A stretch of 64,000 nucleotides of DNA, from contig JAAVFP010000038.1 in the NCBI GenBank assembly GCA_014800735.1, positions 1 to 64,000 on the forward strand. Reading direction: 5' to 3'. The stretch is from Bacteroidales bacterium (GTDB taxonomy: Bacteria > Bacteroidota > Bacteroidia > Bacteroidales > Muribaculaceae). The position numbers and the translations under genes are program-made. The notes beneath the pieces were generated by a model. The model had not been told where the DNA came from. It saw only the letters and a program-made list of their open reading frames with translations, and ran no database searches. Shown one piece after another: positions 26,416-35,323 of this stretch (position 1 is its first letter; the number at the start of each line of letters is the position of its first letter).

Positions 26416-27710
26416 GCGATAGGGGTGGCTTTGATGGTTTCGCCGTCGGGCAGCAAGGAGTCCAGGCGCAGCGGAGCCACAGTGTTGTCAAAATCCTGGC
26501 CGAGGTCCACCTGGATGCGCAGGTAGTTGTCCGTGAATCCGCCAAGAGGCTTACCCTCCACCGAGTGCTCGAGCAGCACAGGGCGCACCGAGCCCAGAAA
26601 ACGACGGGCGAACTCGGCATGCTTGCGTGCGCTCACCTCGTGCATGATAGCTGAACGGCGGTGTTTGTCCTCCTGGCTCACGATGTGGTCGATGGTCAGA
26701 GCGCGGGTGCCGGGACGCTCGCTGTAGGGGAACACGTGCAGATGGCTGATGTCCAGACTCTCAACAAAGCTTTTGGAAGCCTCGAAGCGCTCAGGCGTTT
26801 CGCCACGCGCACCCACAATAAGGTCCACACCGATGAAAGCGTCGGGCAGCACACGGCGCACCCGCTCCACCTTGGCGCGGAACAGGGCCGTGTCGTAGCG
26901 CCGACGCATCAGCGCCAGCACGTCGTCCGAACCGCTTTGCAGCGGGATGTGGAAATGCGGCATGAAGCTGCGCGAGGTGCCCACGAAGTCGATGAGCTCG
27001 TCGGTGAGAAGATTGGGTTCGATGGACGAAATGCGATAGCGTTCGATACCCTCCACACGGTCCAGTTCGCGGCAGAGGTCCAGAAAATTATCATCGCGGC
27101 CGTGGCCGAAGTCGCCGATGTTCACACCTGTTATCACAATTTCTTTACCACCCAGCCCCGCAGCTTTCTCGGCCTCGGCCACAATCTGGGCTATGGTGCC
27201 GCTGCGGCTGCGGCCGCGGGCCTTGGGGATGGTGCAGTAGGTGCACCAGTAGTCGCAGCCGTCCTGCACCTTGAGGAAAAAGCGCGTACGGTCGCCGCGC
27301 GAGCACGATGGCATAAAATCCGTGAGCTCCTTTGCCTCGGGCACCACGCACACCGGGCTATGCTCGGCCAGATAGCGCTCGGCATAGTCCACCAGGGCCA
27401 GCTTGCCGTTCACCCCGGCCACCACAGCCACACCGGGCAGAGCGCGGAGCTCCTCGGGTTTGAGCTGCGCGTAGCAACCGGTCACCATAATCAGTGCATC
27501 CGGGTAGCGGCGGTTGAAGCTGCGGATGGTGGAGCGGCACTTGCGGTCGGCTTCAGCCGTCACGGAGCAACTGTTCACAATAATCAGATCGGGCACTTCG
27601 CCCTGCCCTACTGCCGTGGCAATTCCGCGCTCCTCGAAGAGCCCGGCCACCGAAGCAGTCTCGGCAAAGTTGAGTTTACACCCGAAAGTATGGTAAAGAG
27701 CTTTTAGCAT
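26412..27710 (-). CDS. mtaB: tRNA t6A37 methylthiotransferase MtaB
   Basis: 432 residues from the ATG at 27710; the longer frame adds ten codons running into fdtB. It has the methylthiotransferase N-terminal Cys trio (Cys11 in FGCKLN, Cys48, Cys79), a radical-SAM CX3CX2C cluster (Cys152/156/159, in DGCDYWCTYC) and a C-terminal TRAM-like domain (GGFTDNYLRIQVD). The IPKARGRSRS segment is typical of the MtaB branch. It converts t6A to ms2t6A at position 37 of ANN-decoding tRNAs, stabilising codon pairing. It is unusual in being surrounded by surface-sugar and lipid genes, but the overlaps place it in the same transcript. Confidence 0.94.
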   Translation of the reverse strand: MLKALYHTFGCKLNFAETASVAGLFEERGIATAVGQGEVPDLIIVNSCSVTAEADRKCRSTIRSFNRRYPDALIMVTGCYAQLKPEELRALPGVAVVAGVNGKLALVDYAERYLAEHSPVCVVPEAKELTDFMPSCSRGDRTRFFLKVQDGCDYWCTYCTIPKARGRSRSGTIAQIVAEAEKAAGLGGKEIVITGVNIGDFGHGRDDNFLDLCRELDRVEGIERYRISSIEPNLLTDELIDFVGTSRSFMPHFHIPLQSGSDDVLALMRRRYDTALFRAKVERVRRVLPDAFIGVDLIVGARGETPERFEASKSFVESLDISHLHVFPYSERPGTRALTIDHIVSQEDKHRRSAIMHEVSARKHAEFARRFLGSVRPVLLEHSVEGKPLGGFTDNYLRIQVDLGQDFDNTVAPLRLDSLLPDGETIKATPIA

Positions 27711-27711
27711 G

Positions 27712-28815
27712 TCAGTTAAATCGGTTAATGATGGCGGCAATCTCGCGCGCGTCGGCCGGCGTGGTGCATGCCGACACGGGCAGACACACCACGCTGCGGC
27801 TCAACTGCTCGGCAACGGGCAGGTGCAGGTGGGCGTAACGCCGGTAGCAGGGCTGAAGATGAGGCGGTGTCGGATAATTCACATCCGTGCCCACTCCGCA
27901 CTCGCCCAGATAAGCACGAAAGCGGTCGCGGTCCTCGATAAGCAGAGTGTACTGGTGCCACACGGAGCCCGCGGTAAATTCCGGTTTCACAACCCGAGGG
28001 TTGCTGATTTCGGTGTCGTAGACACGCGCCAGGGCCCGGCGGCGTTCGTTTTCCTCAGCCAGATGCGGCAGCTTCACGCGCAGGAAAGCGGCCTGGATAG
28101 GGTCCAGACGGCAGTTATAGCCGCAATAAATATTTTCGTAGCGGCGCTCGGAGCCGTAATTGGCAAGCGCGCGCACGGCATCGGCCAGGGCGCCGTCGTC
28201 CGTAGTCACGGCACCGGCATCGCCCAGGGCACCGACGTTTTTAGTCGGGTAGAAGCTGAAAGCCGCGGCATCGCCAAGGCCTCCGGTTGGACGGCCGTCG
28301 AAAACCGTGGCCCCGATGGCTTGTGCGTTATCCTCCACTATCAGCAGGCCGTGGCGGCGGGCAGCTTCAATCATAGCCTCGTCGTAGCACGGGCGACCGT
28401 AGAGATGCACGGTCAGGATGGCGCGGGTGCGCGGTGTGATGCTGCGCTCAATCAGATCGGTGTCCATGTTGAGCGTGCGCGCCGAAGCGTCCACGAACAC
28501 GGGCGTCAGCCCGGCATCCGTAACAGCCAGGACGGAAGCTATATAGGTATTGGCAGGCACGAGCACTTCATCGCCGGGAGCAAGGCGACCGAGTTCGATG
28601 TAGGCCTTGAAAATCAGGCGCAGGGCATCCAGGCCGTTGCTCACACCCACAGCATGTGAAGTCCCGGCCACGCGGCACAGGTCGGCCTCAAGCGCCTCGC
28701 ACTCAGGGCCACCCACATAGCGACCCGACTCAATCACCCGCGTGGCAGCGGCTGTGAGTTCGGCCATCAAAGGCTCGTTGACGGTGCGGAGGTCAAGGAA
28801 GGGATAACGCATCAT
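27712..28815 (-). CDS. fdtB: dTDP-3-oxo-6-deoxyhexose aminotransferase (DegT/DnrJ/EryC1/StrS family)
   Basis: 367 residues. The PLP-binding Lys is at about 192 (SFYPTKNVGALGDAG), with GDEVLVPANTYIAS and EDNAQAIGA as family motifs. With the upstream ketoisomerase it would aminate the C3 keto group of a dTDP-3-oxo-6-deoxyhexose, giving dTDP-3-amino-3,6-dideoxy-galactose (Fuc3N) or the gluco form (Qui3N). The choice depends on the isomerase and cannot be settled by eye. It has an ATGA overlap with the isomerase gene and a 1-base gap before mtaB. No acetyltransferase (FdtC/QdtC) is present nearby. Confidence 0.88.
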   Translation of the reverse strand: MMRYPFLDLRTVNEPLMAELTAAATRVIESGRYVGGPECEALEADLCRVAGTSHAVGVSNGLDALRLIFKAYIELGRLAPGDEVLVPANTYIASVLAVTDAGLTPVFVDASARTLNMDTDLIERSITPRTRAILTVHLYGRPCYDEAMIEAARRHGLLIVEDNAQAIGATVFDGRPTGGLGDAAAFSFYPTKNVGALGDAGAVTTDDGALADAVRALANYGSERRYENIYCGYNCRLDPIQAAFLRVKLPHLAEENERRRALARVYDTEISNPRVVKPEFTAGSVWHQYTLLIEDRDRFRAYLGECGVGTDVNYPTPPHLQPCYRRYAHLHLPVAEQLSRSVVCLPVSACTTPADAREIAAIINRFN

Positions 28816-29225
28816 TGCTTTTGGAGTGCCATATATTCGTCGAAGTCGCGGATATAGTCGGCTTCGTCGTATTTCACATTAGTCAGAACCATGCACACCG
28901 AGCCGGAGGCGAAATTATCCAGCGTGCGCCAGATGCGTGCAGGAATGTAGAGGCCCTGATACGGGCGGTTGAGGGTGTAGGTGGTCCACGTGCGGCCATC
29001 GAACAGGTTCACGTTGAAACTACCCCCGGTGGCCACGAGCAGCTCGCGCCCCTCGCGGTGGGCATGGCCTCCGCGCTCCTCACCGGCAGGCACGTCGTAG
29101 GTCCAGTACACGCGCTGCAGCTCGAAGGGCAGGCGTCCGTCGCCCTCCTGTACAAATGTAAGGTTGCCGCGCGGGTCGTAGATTCGCGGCAGCTCTATGA
29201 TGCAGGGGATATCTTTATTTTCCAT
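28812..29225 (-). CDS. fdtA: dTDP-4-oxo-6-deoxyglucose 3,4-ketoisomerase (FdtA/QdtA, WxcM-like cupin)
   Basis: 137 residues from the ATG at 29225; the frame extends two codons to a TTG. This is a small cupin with the active-site stretch [13 protein letters not shown] and the strand [10 protein letters not shown]. Family members move the keto group of dTDP-4-oxo-6-deoxyglucose from C4 to C3, with retention (QdtA) or inversion (FdtA) at C4. It takes the place that rmlC would occupy in a rhamnose operon, between rmlA and an aminotransferase. That marks the pathway as amino sugar rather than rhamnose. It overlaps rmlA by 11 bases. Confidence 0.87.
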   Translation of the reverse strand: MENKDIPCIIELPRIYDPRGNLTFVQEGDGRLPFELQRVYWTYDVPAGEERGGHAHREGRELLVATGGSFNVNLFDGRTWTTYTLNRPYQGLYIPARIWRTLDNFASGSVCMVLTNVKYDEADYIRDFDEYMALQKQ

Positions 29226-30090
29226 CGGCAAGGCGTTTCAGATATTTTCCGTATTCAGTGCCGAGCATGGGCCTTGCAAGGTCGGCAAGCTGAGTGGCGG
29301 TGATGAAGCCGCGGCGATAGGCAACCTCCTCGAGCGCAGCCACCAGCAGCCCCTGGCGTTTCTGAATGGCCTCGATAAAAGCCGAGGCCTCCATGAGCGA
29401 GTCGACGGTTCCGGTATCCAGCCACGCGAACCCGCGGCCGAAGCGCGCCACCCGCAGCTGTCCGGCGTTGAGATAGTGCTCGTTGACGGTGGTTATTTCA
29501 AGTTCGCCGCGAGCCGAGGGACGGATGCCGGCAGCCACCGCGGCCGAACCGGCCGGATAGAAGTACAGCCCCACTACTGCAAGGTCGCTCGCAGGCTCGG
29601 CCGGTTTCTCGACAATGCTCACCGGAGCGCCGTCGGCGTTGAGAGCAACCACACCGTAGCGACGGGGGTCCTGCACCGGGTAGGCAAAGATTGTGGCACT
29701 ACCCTGCTCCGCAGCTGCACATGCCTCAAGCAGCATGCCGGTGAAGCCCTGGCCGTAGAAAATATTGTCGCCAAGCACCAGGCACACCGGCGAGTCGCCC
29801 AGCCAGTCGGCGGCGATGGTAAGGGCCTGGGCAAGCCCCTCGGGGCGCTCCTGCACGCGGTAGGTGAGATTTATGCCCCACTGGCGGCCATCGGCAAGCA
29901 GGCGCCGGAACATGGGGCTATCCTCGGGCGTGGTGATTACCATGATATCGCGTATGCCGGCAAGCATGAGCACCGACAGCGGATAGTATATCATCGGCTT
30001 GTCGTAGACCGGCACAAGCTGTTTGGAGATTCCGCGGGTGATGGGCCACAGGCGCGAGCCGGAGCCACCGGCAAGTACGATACCTTTCAT
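29215..30090 (-). CDS. rmlA: Glucose-1-phosphate thymidylyltransferase RmlA
   Basis: 291 residues from the ATG at 30090 (two codons inside a TTG-started frame), giving the nucleotidyltransferase N-terminus [16 protein letters not shown]. Other RmlA motifs are [28 protein letters not shown], and the sugar-binding FAWLDTGT. It makes dTDP-glucose from dTTP and glucose-1-phosphate, the entry step for dTDP-deoxysugars. It lies 2 bases after rmlB. Confidence 0.96.
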   Translation of the reverse strand: MKGIVLAGGSGSRLWPITRGISKQLVPVYDKPMIYYPLSVLMLAGIRDIMVITTPEDSPMFRRLLADGRQWGINLTYRVQERPEGLAQALTIAADWLGDSPVCLVLGDNIFYGQGFTGMLLEACAAAEQGSATIFAYPVQDPRRYGVVALNADGAPVSIVEKPAEPASDLAVVGLYFYPAGSAAVAAGIRPSARGELEITTVNEHYLNAGQLRVARFGRGFAWLDTGTVDSLMEASAFIEAIQKRQGLLVAALEEVAYRRGFITATQLADLARPMLGTEYGKYLKRLADGK

Positions 30091-30092
30091 AA

Positions 30093-31196
30093 TCAACGGT
30101 TGGAATACATTTTAGTGTAATAATCGCGGTAGCTGCCGCTGACAATGCGCTCCACCCAGGGACGGTTGGCCATGTACCAGCGGACGGTGGCGCGCAGACC
30201 GCTTCCGAAATCATGGCGAGGTCTCCAGCCCAGCTCATCCATGGCCAGGGAAGCATCAATGGCATAGCGGAGGTCGTGGCCGGGGCGGTCGCCCACATAG
30301 GTGATGGTGTCGGCTGCCTCGGGATGGCCTGACGCGGCTATAAGTTCATGCACAAGGTCGATGTTGCGGCGCTCGCTGTACCCGCCGAAGGTGTAGACTG
30401 CACCCGGACGGCCTTTCTCGGCGGCCAAAAGCACACCGCGGCAGTGGTCGTCCACATGAATCCAGTCGCGCACGTTCAGCCCACGGCCATACACCGGCAG
30501 AGGCCGGCCCTCCAGGATGTTGTTGAGCATCAGGGGAATCAGTTTTTCAGGGAACTGGTAGGGACCGTAGTTATTAGAGCAGCGGGTGATGACCACAGGC
30601 AATCCGAAGGTGCGGTGGTAGGCAAGCGCCATCATATCGGCCGAGGCTTTGGAGGCCGAATAGGGCGACGAGGGGCGCAGCGGTGAATCATGGTGGAACA
30701 CCTCGCGGCCGTAAAGTGCCACCTGTCGGCCAAGCTTCTCGCTCAGCACAGCGTTTACCACGGGACTTTCAAAATCTATGCTCAAGTCGCCGTAGACTTC
30801 ATCGGTGCTGATTTGCACGAACTTTTCGAGCCGACCACCGGAGGCCACGTAGGCCCGGGCACTATCCAGCAGAGTCTGGGTGCCGAGCACGTTGGTTTCC
30901 ACAAAGGGCCGAGGGTCGGTCACCGAGCGGTCCACATGGCTTTCGGCAGCGAAATTCACGATATAATCTGGGCGGTATTGCGCCAGAGTAGCATCCACCA
31001 GCGCGCGGTCGGCAATGTCGCCGTGCACAAAGGTTATGCGGCCGTCCTGAATTTCGGAGCGGAGCGATTCGAGGTTTCCTGCATAGGTGAGCGCGTCGAG
31101 AACAACGACGTTACTGTCGCCGTTCTCCAGGAGCATTTTCACAAAGTTCACACCGATGAACCCGGCTCCGCCTGTCACAAGAAAAGTACGGCTCAT
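30093..31196 (-). CDS. rmlB: dTDP-glucose 4,6-dehydratase RmlB
   Basis: 367 residues. It is an extended short-chain dehydrogenase with the NAD-binding motif [31 protein letters not shown], and a catalytic YSASK (Tyr-x-x-x-Lys). It converts dTDP-glucose to dTDP-4-oxo-6-deoxyglucose, the substrate of the neighbouring FdtA-type isomerase and the precursor for rhamnose. It has an ATGA overlap with the upstream lipoprotein gene. Confidence 0.96.
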   Translation of the reverse strand: MSRTFLVTGGAGFIGVNFVKMLLENGDSNVVVLDALTYAGNLESLRSEIQDGRITFVHGDIADRALVDATLAQYRPDYIVNFAAESHVDRSVTDPRPFVETNVLGTQTLLDSARAYVASGGRLEKFVQISTDEVYGDLSIDFESPVVNAVLSEKLGRQVALYGREVFHHDSPLRPSSPYSASKASADMMALAYHRTFGLPVVITRCSNNYGPYQFPEKLIPLMLNNILEGRPLPVYGRGLNVRDWIHVDDHCRGVLLAAEKGRPGAVYTFGGYSERRNIDLVHELIAASGHPEAADTITYVGDRPGHDLRYAIDASLAMDELGWRPRHDFGSGLRATVRWYMANRPWVERIVSGSYRDYYTKMYSNR

Positions 31197-32026
31197 TTAG
31201 CCTCCTGCTCGGGTAATGGAAGGTTGGCAAGCTGGTCGCGGGCGGTTGCAAGCATGCGCTCGTATTTCTCGCGGCGGATTTTAGCCAGGCGGTCGGCCTG
31301 CAGGGCACTTGCGTATTCATAGCAATCCAGCAATTCCTGGCGAAGCTTGTCGGTGAGCTTGATGCTCACGTCGCCCTTGGCTCCCCTAAGCACCACCTTG
31401 GAAGCACCCGGATGCGCGGCCAGCCACGGAGCCAGGCCGTCCACCTCCTCGGGGTTGAAGCTTGCAATCTCGGAACCTTCCACATTAATTACGCGCGAGG
31501 GCGAAATCTCGGCTGAGGTCATGCTGTCGGCTCCGTCCACAAGCGAGATGGAGCGAAGCCCGATGGCGCGGCCCTGCACGTTGGCCACGATGTAGAAGTA
31601 GCCCTTGTCCGTCACACGCGCCTGGACGGCGTTGGCGTTCATGATTTCCTCCGACACACCCACGGGCAGGAAGTAGCCCTCCAGGCCCACGGAGCTGTCC
31701 ACGTGGCGGAACTTGGGAGCGATAGCCTCCAGGCGCAGGGTGGCCTCGGCCAGAGCACGGTCGGCCGAGCCGATGCTGTCCGATGCAATGCCTTCCATCG
31801 CCGTTGCGCGCAGGCGCAGACCGTTGCGGCGCACCGCAGTCTGGTCGGGGTAGCGAGCGTTGAGGGTGTCCAGGAGCACCAGCGCCCCGGTGTAGTTGTG
31901 GTTGGCAATTTCTTGGGCGCACTGCTCGTAGAGCTTGGTGGCCTCGTCCTTCCCGGCATTGCCGCAGGAGGTAACCGCAAGTGCGATTACCATGGCTGCC
32001 AGTGCCTTATTTATTCCTTTGAACAT
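31193..32026 (-). CDS. Lipoprotein of unknown function
   Basis: 277 residues with a lipobox VTSC (Cys21). A helical, TPR-like first half (KLYEQCAQEIANHNYTGALV, then LDTLNARYP) is followed by a beta-rich middle (GYFYIVANVQGRAIGLRSIS) and a charged helical tail. I do not recognise a named family. It overlaps the 3' end of the (p)ppGpp synthetase gene by 20 bases and shares an ATGA overlap with rmlB, so it is translated within the surface-sugar operon. An envelope role linked to that operon is only an inference. Confidence 0.78.
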   Translation of the reverse strand: MFKGINKALAAMVIALAVTSCGNAGKDEATKLYEQCAQEIANHNYTGALVLLDTLNARYPDQTAVRRNGLRLRATAMEGIASDSIGSADRALAEATLRLEAIAPKFRHVDSSVGLEGYFLPVGVSEEIMNANAVQARVTDKGYFYIVANVQGRAIGLRSISLVDGADSMTSAEISPSRVINVEGSEIASFNPEEVDGLAPWLAAHPGASKVVLRGAKGDVSIKLTDKLRQELLDCYEYASALQADRLAKIRREKYERMLATARDQLANLPLPEQEAK

Positions 32027-34229
32027 TTTTCACTCCTTTTACGGTTGCTAATTTCTTTATCAGTTGATTCAGCGCCGTCTTGTCGGTGACACCCACGGTG
32101 AGGATGCCCTGGAACAGGCCGTCGTTGGAATCAATGGATATGCCGCGCAAAGATACGGATTTTTCTTTATTTATTATAGAGGTGATGTTGGTGACAATGC
32201 CGATATCGTCGCGCCCCACCACGCGGAGTGTAGCCGTGAACTCGGCATCGCCCTTGCCGCTCCAGCGCACACGAATCAGGCGGTAGGCGTATTTCTGTTT
32301 CAGGTGCTGCGCGTTGGGGCAGTCGCTGCGATGAATTTTTATCACGCCCTCGGAGGAAATGAAGCCGAACACGTCGTCGCCGTAGATGGGGTTGCAGCAT
32401 TTGGCCAACTTGAAGTTCACGCCCTTGATGTTGTCACCGATAACAAGGATGTCGGCGCCTTTGTCGGCCACCATATCCTCCTCGGATGGAGGCTGGAGGG
32501 TGTACTCGCTTGCCGACACACGCTCGGCGCCCTCGTCGGCCTTAATCCTTGCGTTAAGGCACTCGGTGTAAGCGTCCACCACGTCGTTCACCTCGATTTC
32601 GCCCGACCCCACCATGCTGAAGAAGGCGATTGTGTCCTTGTGGCCCATGCGAGCCATGGCCTTGCTCATGAGCGCCTCCTCCATTTCAATCTTGCGGTTC
32701 TTGAGGCGGCGTTGCAGCAGTTCCTTGCCTATTTCGGCGGTGCGGTTCTCGTTTTCCTTAAGCACGGCGCGGATTTTGCTCCTGGCCTTGGAGGTGACCA
32801 CAATCTGGAGCCAGTCGCGGCTGGGTTGCTGCAGGGGCGACGTGAGGATTTCCACCGTGTCGCCCGAAGCCAGGCGGTAGTTGAGCTTGCGGTTCTTGCC
32901 GTTCACTTTGCCGCCCACGGTCTGGCAGCCAAGCTTGGAGTGGATGTTGAAGGCGAAGTCAAGCAGCGTGGCACCCTGGGGCAACTTGTAGAGGTCGCCC
33001 TTCGGGGTAAACACAAATACCTCGCGCGAGTAGACATCCATCTTGAAGTTGCGCATCAGCTCCATTGGACCGCCGGCACCGGCCTCGAGGATATCGCGCA
33101 CGTTGGCCATCCAGGTGTCAAGCGAGTTCTCGGCCTTTATACCCTTGTACTTCCAGTGGGCTGCCAGGCCCTTCTCGGCGATTGCATCCATGCGGCGGGT
33201 GCGTATCTGCACCTCCACCCAGCGCTCCTGAGGACCGTAGACTGTGATGTGCAGCGACTCGTAGCCGTTGCTTTTGGGGATACTCAGCCAGTCCTTCAGG
33301 CGTCCGGGGTTAGGACGGTACATATCGGTGACTATCGAGTAGGCCAGCCAGCACTCGGGCTTTTCGCGCTCCGACTCGCAGTCAATCACGATGCGGATGG
33401 CGAAAAGGTCGTAGATATCCTCCACCGTGTTGTGCTGCTTCTTCATCTTGTTCCAGATGGAGTAGATGGATTTAGTGCGCCCTTTGATTTCGAACTTCAG
33501 TCCCTCGGCTTCGAGCTTGGCCTTGATGGGGGCGATGAAGTCGGCAATGTAGGCATCGCGCTTCACCTTGGTTTCATTCAGTTCGCTGGCAATGCGGGTG
33601 TACATCTCGCGGTTGCTGTATTTGAGCGACATATCCTCGAGCTCACTCTTCACCGCATAGAGGCCCAGGCGGTGAGCCAGCGGGGCGTAGAGGTAGCTGA
33701 CCTCGATGGCAGTGTCGCGCACCAGGCGCTCCGAGGGATGATGGTTGATGGCACGCATCAGCGTGAGGCGGTCAACAATCATTATGATAATCACGCGTAG
33801 GTCCTCGGCGAACGTGAGTAGCAGTTTGCGGAAATTCTCGCTTTCAACGGATGTGCCGCGGCTGTAGAGCGAGGCCACTTTCACCAGGCCGCGCACCATC
33901 TTGGCCACGTCGTCGCCCCAGTCGGCCACAACCTCGTCCTCGGTCATGGCTCCGCGGCGCACCACAGGCGCAAGGAGCACTGCAGCCACCATATTGCGGT
34001 CGGCCGAAATGCTCTCGCACAGCGACACACAGGTGGCCAGCGAGCGCACAACCTGGTTGAAACCGAAGCGGTCGCGCGTGAGCTTGCCCGATTCTATTCC
34101 CCGGCGCAGGGCCTCGCGCAGGCGCCGCACATCGCCGGCCTCGCGGTAGGGGTTGAGCATGCGCATCACCCTGCCGCTCAGGGCCAGTGCTCGGGTCTTC
34201 TCGTCGTTTCTATAAAAATTTTCTTCCAT
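32007..34229 (-). CDS. RelA/SpoT family (p)ppGpp synthetase with degenerate hydrolase domain
   Basis: 740 residues in the usual long-RSH order: HD-like region (about 20-170), synthetase (about 230-360; GRTKSIYSIW, IYDLFAIRIVID, GRLKDWL, NGYESLH), TGS (about 400-465; EVFVFTPKGDLYKLP), helical and Cys regions, and ACT (about 660-740). The synthetase shows the basic RxKD motif (RLKD, 310-313) of bifunctional Rel/SpoT enzymes. In the hydrolase domain the His-Asp pair is replaced by Ala87-Pro88 and the following acidic pair by Arg-Arg, while the distal Asp (153) remains. It is therefore likely a synthetase-only enzyme. It heads a run of overlapping genes for surface sugars. Confidence 0.9.
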   Translation of the reverse strand: MEENFYRNDEKTRALALSGRVMRMLNPYREAGDVRRLREALRRGIESGKLTRDRFGFNQVVRSLATCVSLCESISADRNMVAAVLLAPVVRRGAMTEDEVVADWGDDVAKMVRGLVKVASLYSRGTSVESENFRKLLLTFAEDLRVIIIMIVDRLTLMRAINHHPSERLVRDTAIEVSYLYAPLAHRLGLYAVKSELEDMSLKYSNREMYTRIASELNETKVKRDAYIADFIAPIKAKLEAEGLKFEIKGRTKSIYSIWNKMKKQHNTVEDIYDLFAIRIVIDCESEREKPECWLAYSIVTDMYRPNPGRLKDWLSIPKSNGYESLHITVYGPQERWVEVQIRTRRMDAIAEKGLAAHWKYKGIKAENSLDTWMANVRDILEAGAGGPMELMRNFKMDVYSREVFVFTPKGDLYKLPQGATLLDFAFNIHSKLGCQTVGGKVNGKNRKLNYRLASGDTVEILTSPLQQPSRDWLQIVVTSKARSKIRAVLKENENRTAEIGKELLQRRLKNRKIEMEEALMSKAMARMGHKDTIAFFSMVGSGEIEVNDVVDAYTECLNARIKADEGAERVSASEYTLQPPSEEDMVADKGADILVIGDNIKGVNFKLAKCCNPIYGDDVFGFISSEGVIKIHRSDCPNAQHLKQKYAYRLIRVRWSGKGDAEFTATLRVVGRDDIGIVTNITSIINKEKSVSLRGISIDSNDGLFQGILTVGVTDKTALNQLIKKLATVKGVKNVQRNK

Positions 34230-34257
34230 AAGCTTGCTTGTGGTGGAAATGAGGACT

Positions 34258-34288
34258 CAAAATTAGCACATTTAACTATAAACGCAAA
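34258..34288 (-). promoter_or_regulatory. Promoter of the relA-type/surface-sugar operon
   Basis: On the minus strand TTTG (34285-34288) is spaced 19 bases from TAATTTTG (34258-34265); the ATG follows at 34229. Confidence 0.7.
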
Positions 34289-34300
34289 ATAAACCGTCAT

Positions 34301-34345
34301 AAAAAAAGAAAACGCCGCCCGGGCCGGAGCCTGAGCGACGCTTTC
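34301..34345 (-). terminator. Intrinsic terminator after the 56-residue ORF
   Basis: An 11-bp stem (34308-34318 with 34335-34345) is complete on the minus strand if two G-U pairs are allowed, and runs into seven U at 34301-34307. The direction of the wobble pairs supports minus-strand use. It insulates engB and the small ORF from relA. Confidence 0.72.
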
Positions 34346-34384
34346 ATTACGTTGCGAAACGTGCTATTATAAAAGGTGCTGTTA

Positions 34385-34555
34385 CTAATTGTCAATTTCG
34401 TTATTGCGGGGATTATTGCCGAGGGTGCAGGTGCGCTCCTTCTGGAGTTTTTCCGTATTTTTTTCGTCGTCGGCAATATTGATGGCCACGCCCGAAAGAT
34501 TCTGTTCGGCGTTCTCAATTTTCTGCTTGATGTCTTTTGCTGAGGGAGTATCCAT
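34385..34555 (-). CDS. Small hypothetical protein (56 residues)
   Basis: An ATG at 34555 opens a 57-codon frame reading MDTPSAKDIKQKIENAEQ..., rich in Lys, Glu, Asn and Asp, with a single Cys near residue 43 and no hydrophobic segment. It lies 55 bases after engB and is followed by a well-placed terminator, which supports it being a translated cistron. The hydrophilic, helical first half and polar tail do not match a family I know. It might be co-transcribed with engB. Confidence 0.55.
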   Translation of the reverse strand: MDTPSAKDIKQKIENAEQNLSGVAINIADDEKNTEKLQKERTCTLGNNPRNNEIDN

Positions 34556-34610
34556 AGTCGTTCAGTTTTTAGTTGTTATACTATGACAACGCCCTAAGTG
34601 CATGAGTGGT

Positions 34611-35216
34611 TCACTCGCCGATGGGCAGTTTGTTCATTTCCTCGATATAATCCAGGATAGCGTTGCGGCCGCGCTTGTCCTCGCTCGAGGTTTTGAACAC
34701 CGGCGGAAGTTCCTCCCACTGCTCCAGCAGCTGGGCGCAGTATTTGGCCACGAGCGTCTTGCCCGCGTTGGGCGTGAGCTTATCCAGCTTGGTGAACACA
34801 ATGCTGAAAGGCACACCGTTCTCGCCGAGCCACTGCATGAATTCAAGGTCGATTTTCTGCGGCTCGTGGCGGCTGTCCACCAGCACGAACAGGTTGGTCA
34901 TCTGCTTGCGGTTGAGGATGTAGCTCTTGATAATGCCCTCCAGCTTAGTGCGGTCGGCCTTGCTTCGGCGGGCGTAGCCGTAGCCGGGAAGGTCAACGAT
35001 ATACCACTGCTCGTTCACCAGAAAGTGGTTGATGAGCATGGTCTTGCCGGGAGTCGACGAGGTCATGGCCAGCTGTTTCTGGCCGGTGAGCATATTGATG
35101 AGGCTCGATTTTCCAACGTTCGAGCGTCCGATAAAAGCGTATTCGTGCCGGTTGTCGGCCGGGCATTTGGTGTGGTCGCTGTTGCTGACCACGAAGCGGG
35201 CTGTATTAACTATCAT
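34611..35216 (-). CDS. engB: Ribosome biogenesis GTPase EngB (YihA/YsxC)
   Basis: 201 residues from the ATG at 35216; the longer frame includes 25 codons overlapping the promoter region. GTPase motifs are G1 [13 protein letters not shown] (about 30-40), G3 DLPGYG followed by the family-specific YARRSK, and G4 TKLDK. EngB helps late assembly of the 50S ribosomal subunit and is usually essential. It is transcribed divergently from nadC. Confidence 0.96.
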   Translation of the reverse strand: MIVNTARFVVSNSDHTKCPADNRHEYAFIGRSNVGKSSLINMLTGQKQLAMTSSTPGKTMLINHFLVNEQWYIVDLPGYGYARRSKADRTKLEGIIKSYILNRKQMTNLFVLVDSRHEPQKIDLEFMQWLGENGVPFSIVFTKLDKLTPNAGKTLVAKYCAQLLEQWEELPPVFKTSSEDKRGRNAILDYIEEMNKLPIGE

Positions 35217-35243
35217 AATACTTCTATAACAAAATCTACGGCG

Positions 35244-35251
35244 CAAAGGTA
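35244..35251 (-). promoter_or_regulatory. Candidate -7 box for engB
   Basis: TACCTTTG on the minus strand, 27 bases before the engB ATG. No well-spaced -33 box was found, so this is a weaker call. Confidence 0.45.
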
Positions 35252-35274
35252 ATGTTATTTTTTCAAAAAATCCG

Positions 35275-35282
35275 TAACTTTG
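35275..35282 (+). promoter_or_regulatory. Candidate -7 box for nadC
   Basis: TAACTTTG lies 41 bases before the nadC start. The -33 region is poor. Divergent boxes for engB and nadC lie only 23 bases apart. Confidence 0.5.
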
Positions 35283-35323
35283 CAGCTCCAAGCAGAATTT
35301 ACAACTAATCCAAGCAAGAAATA

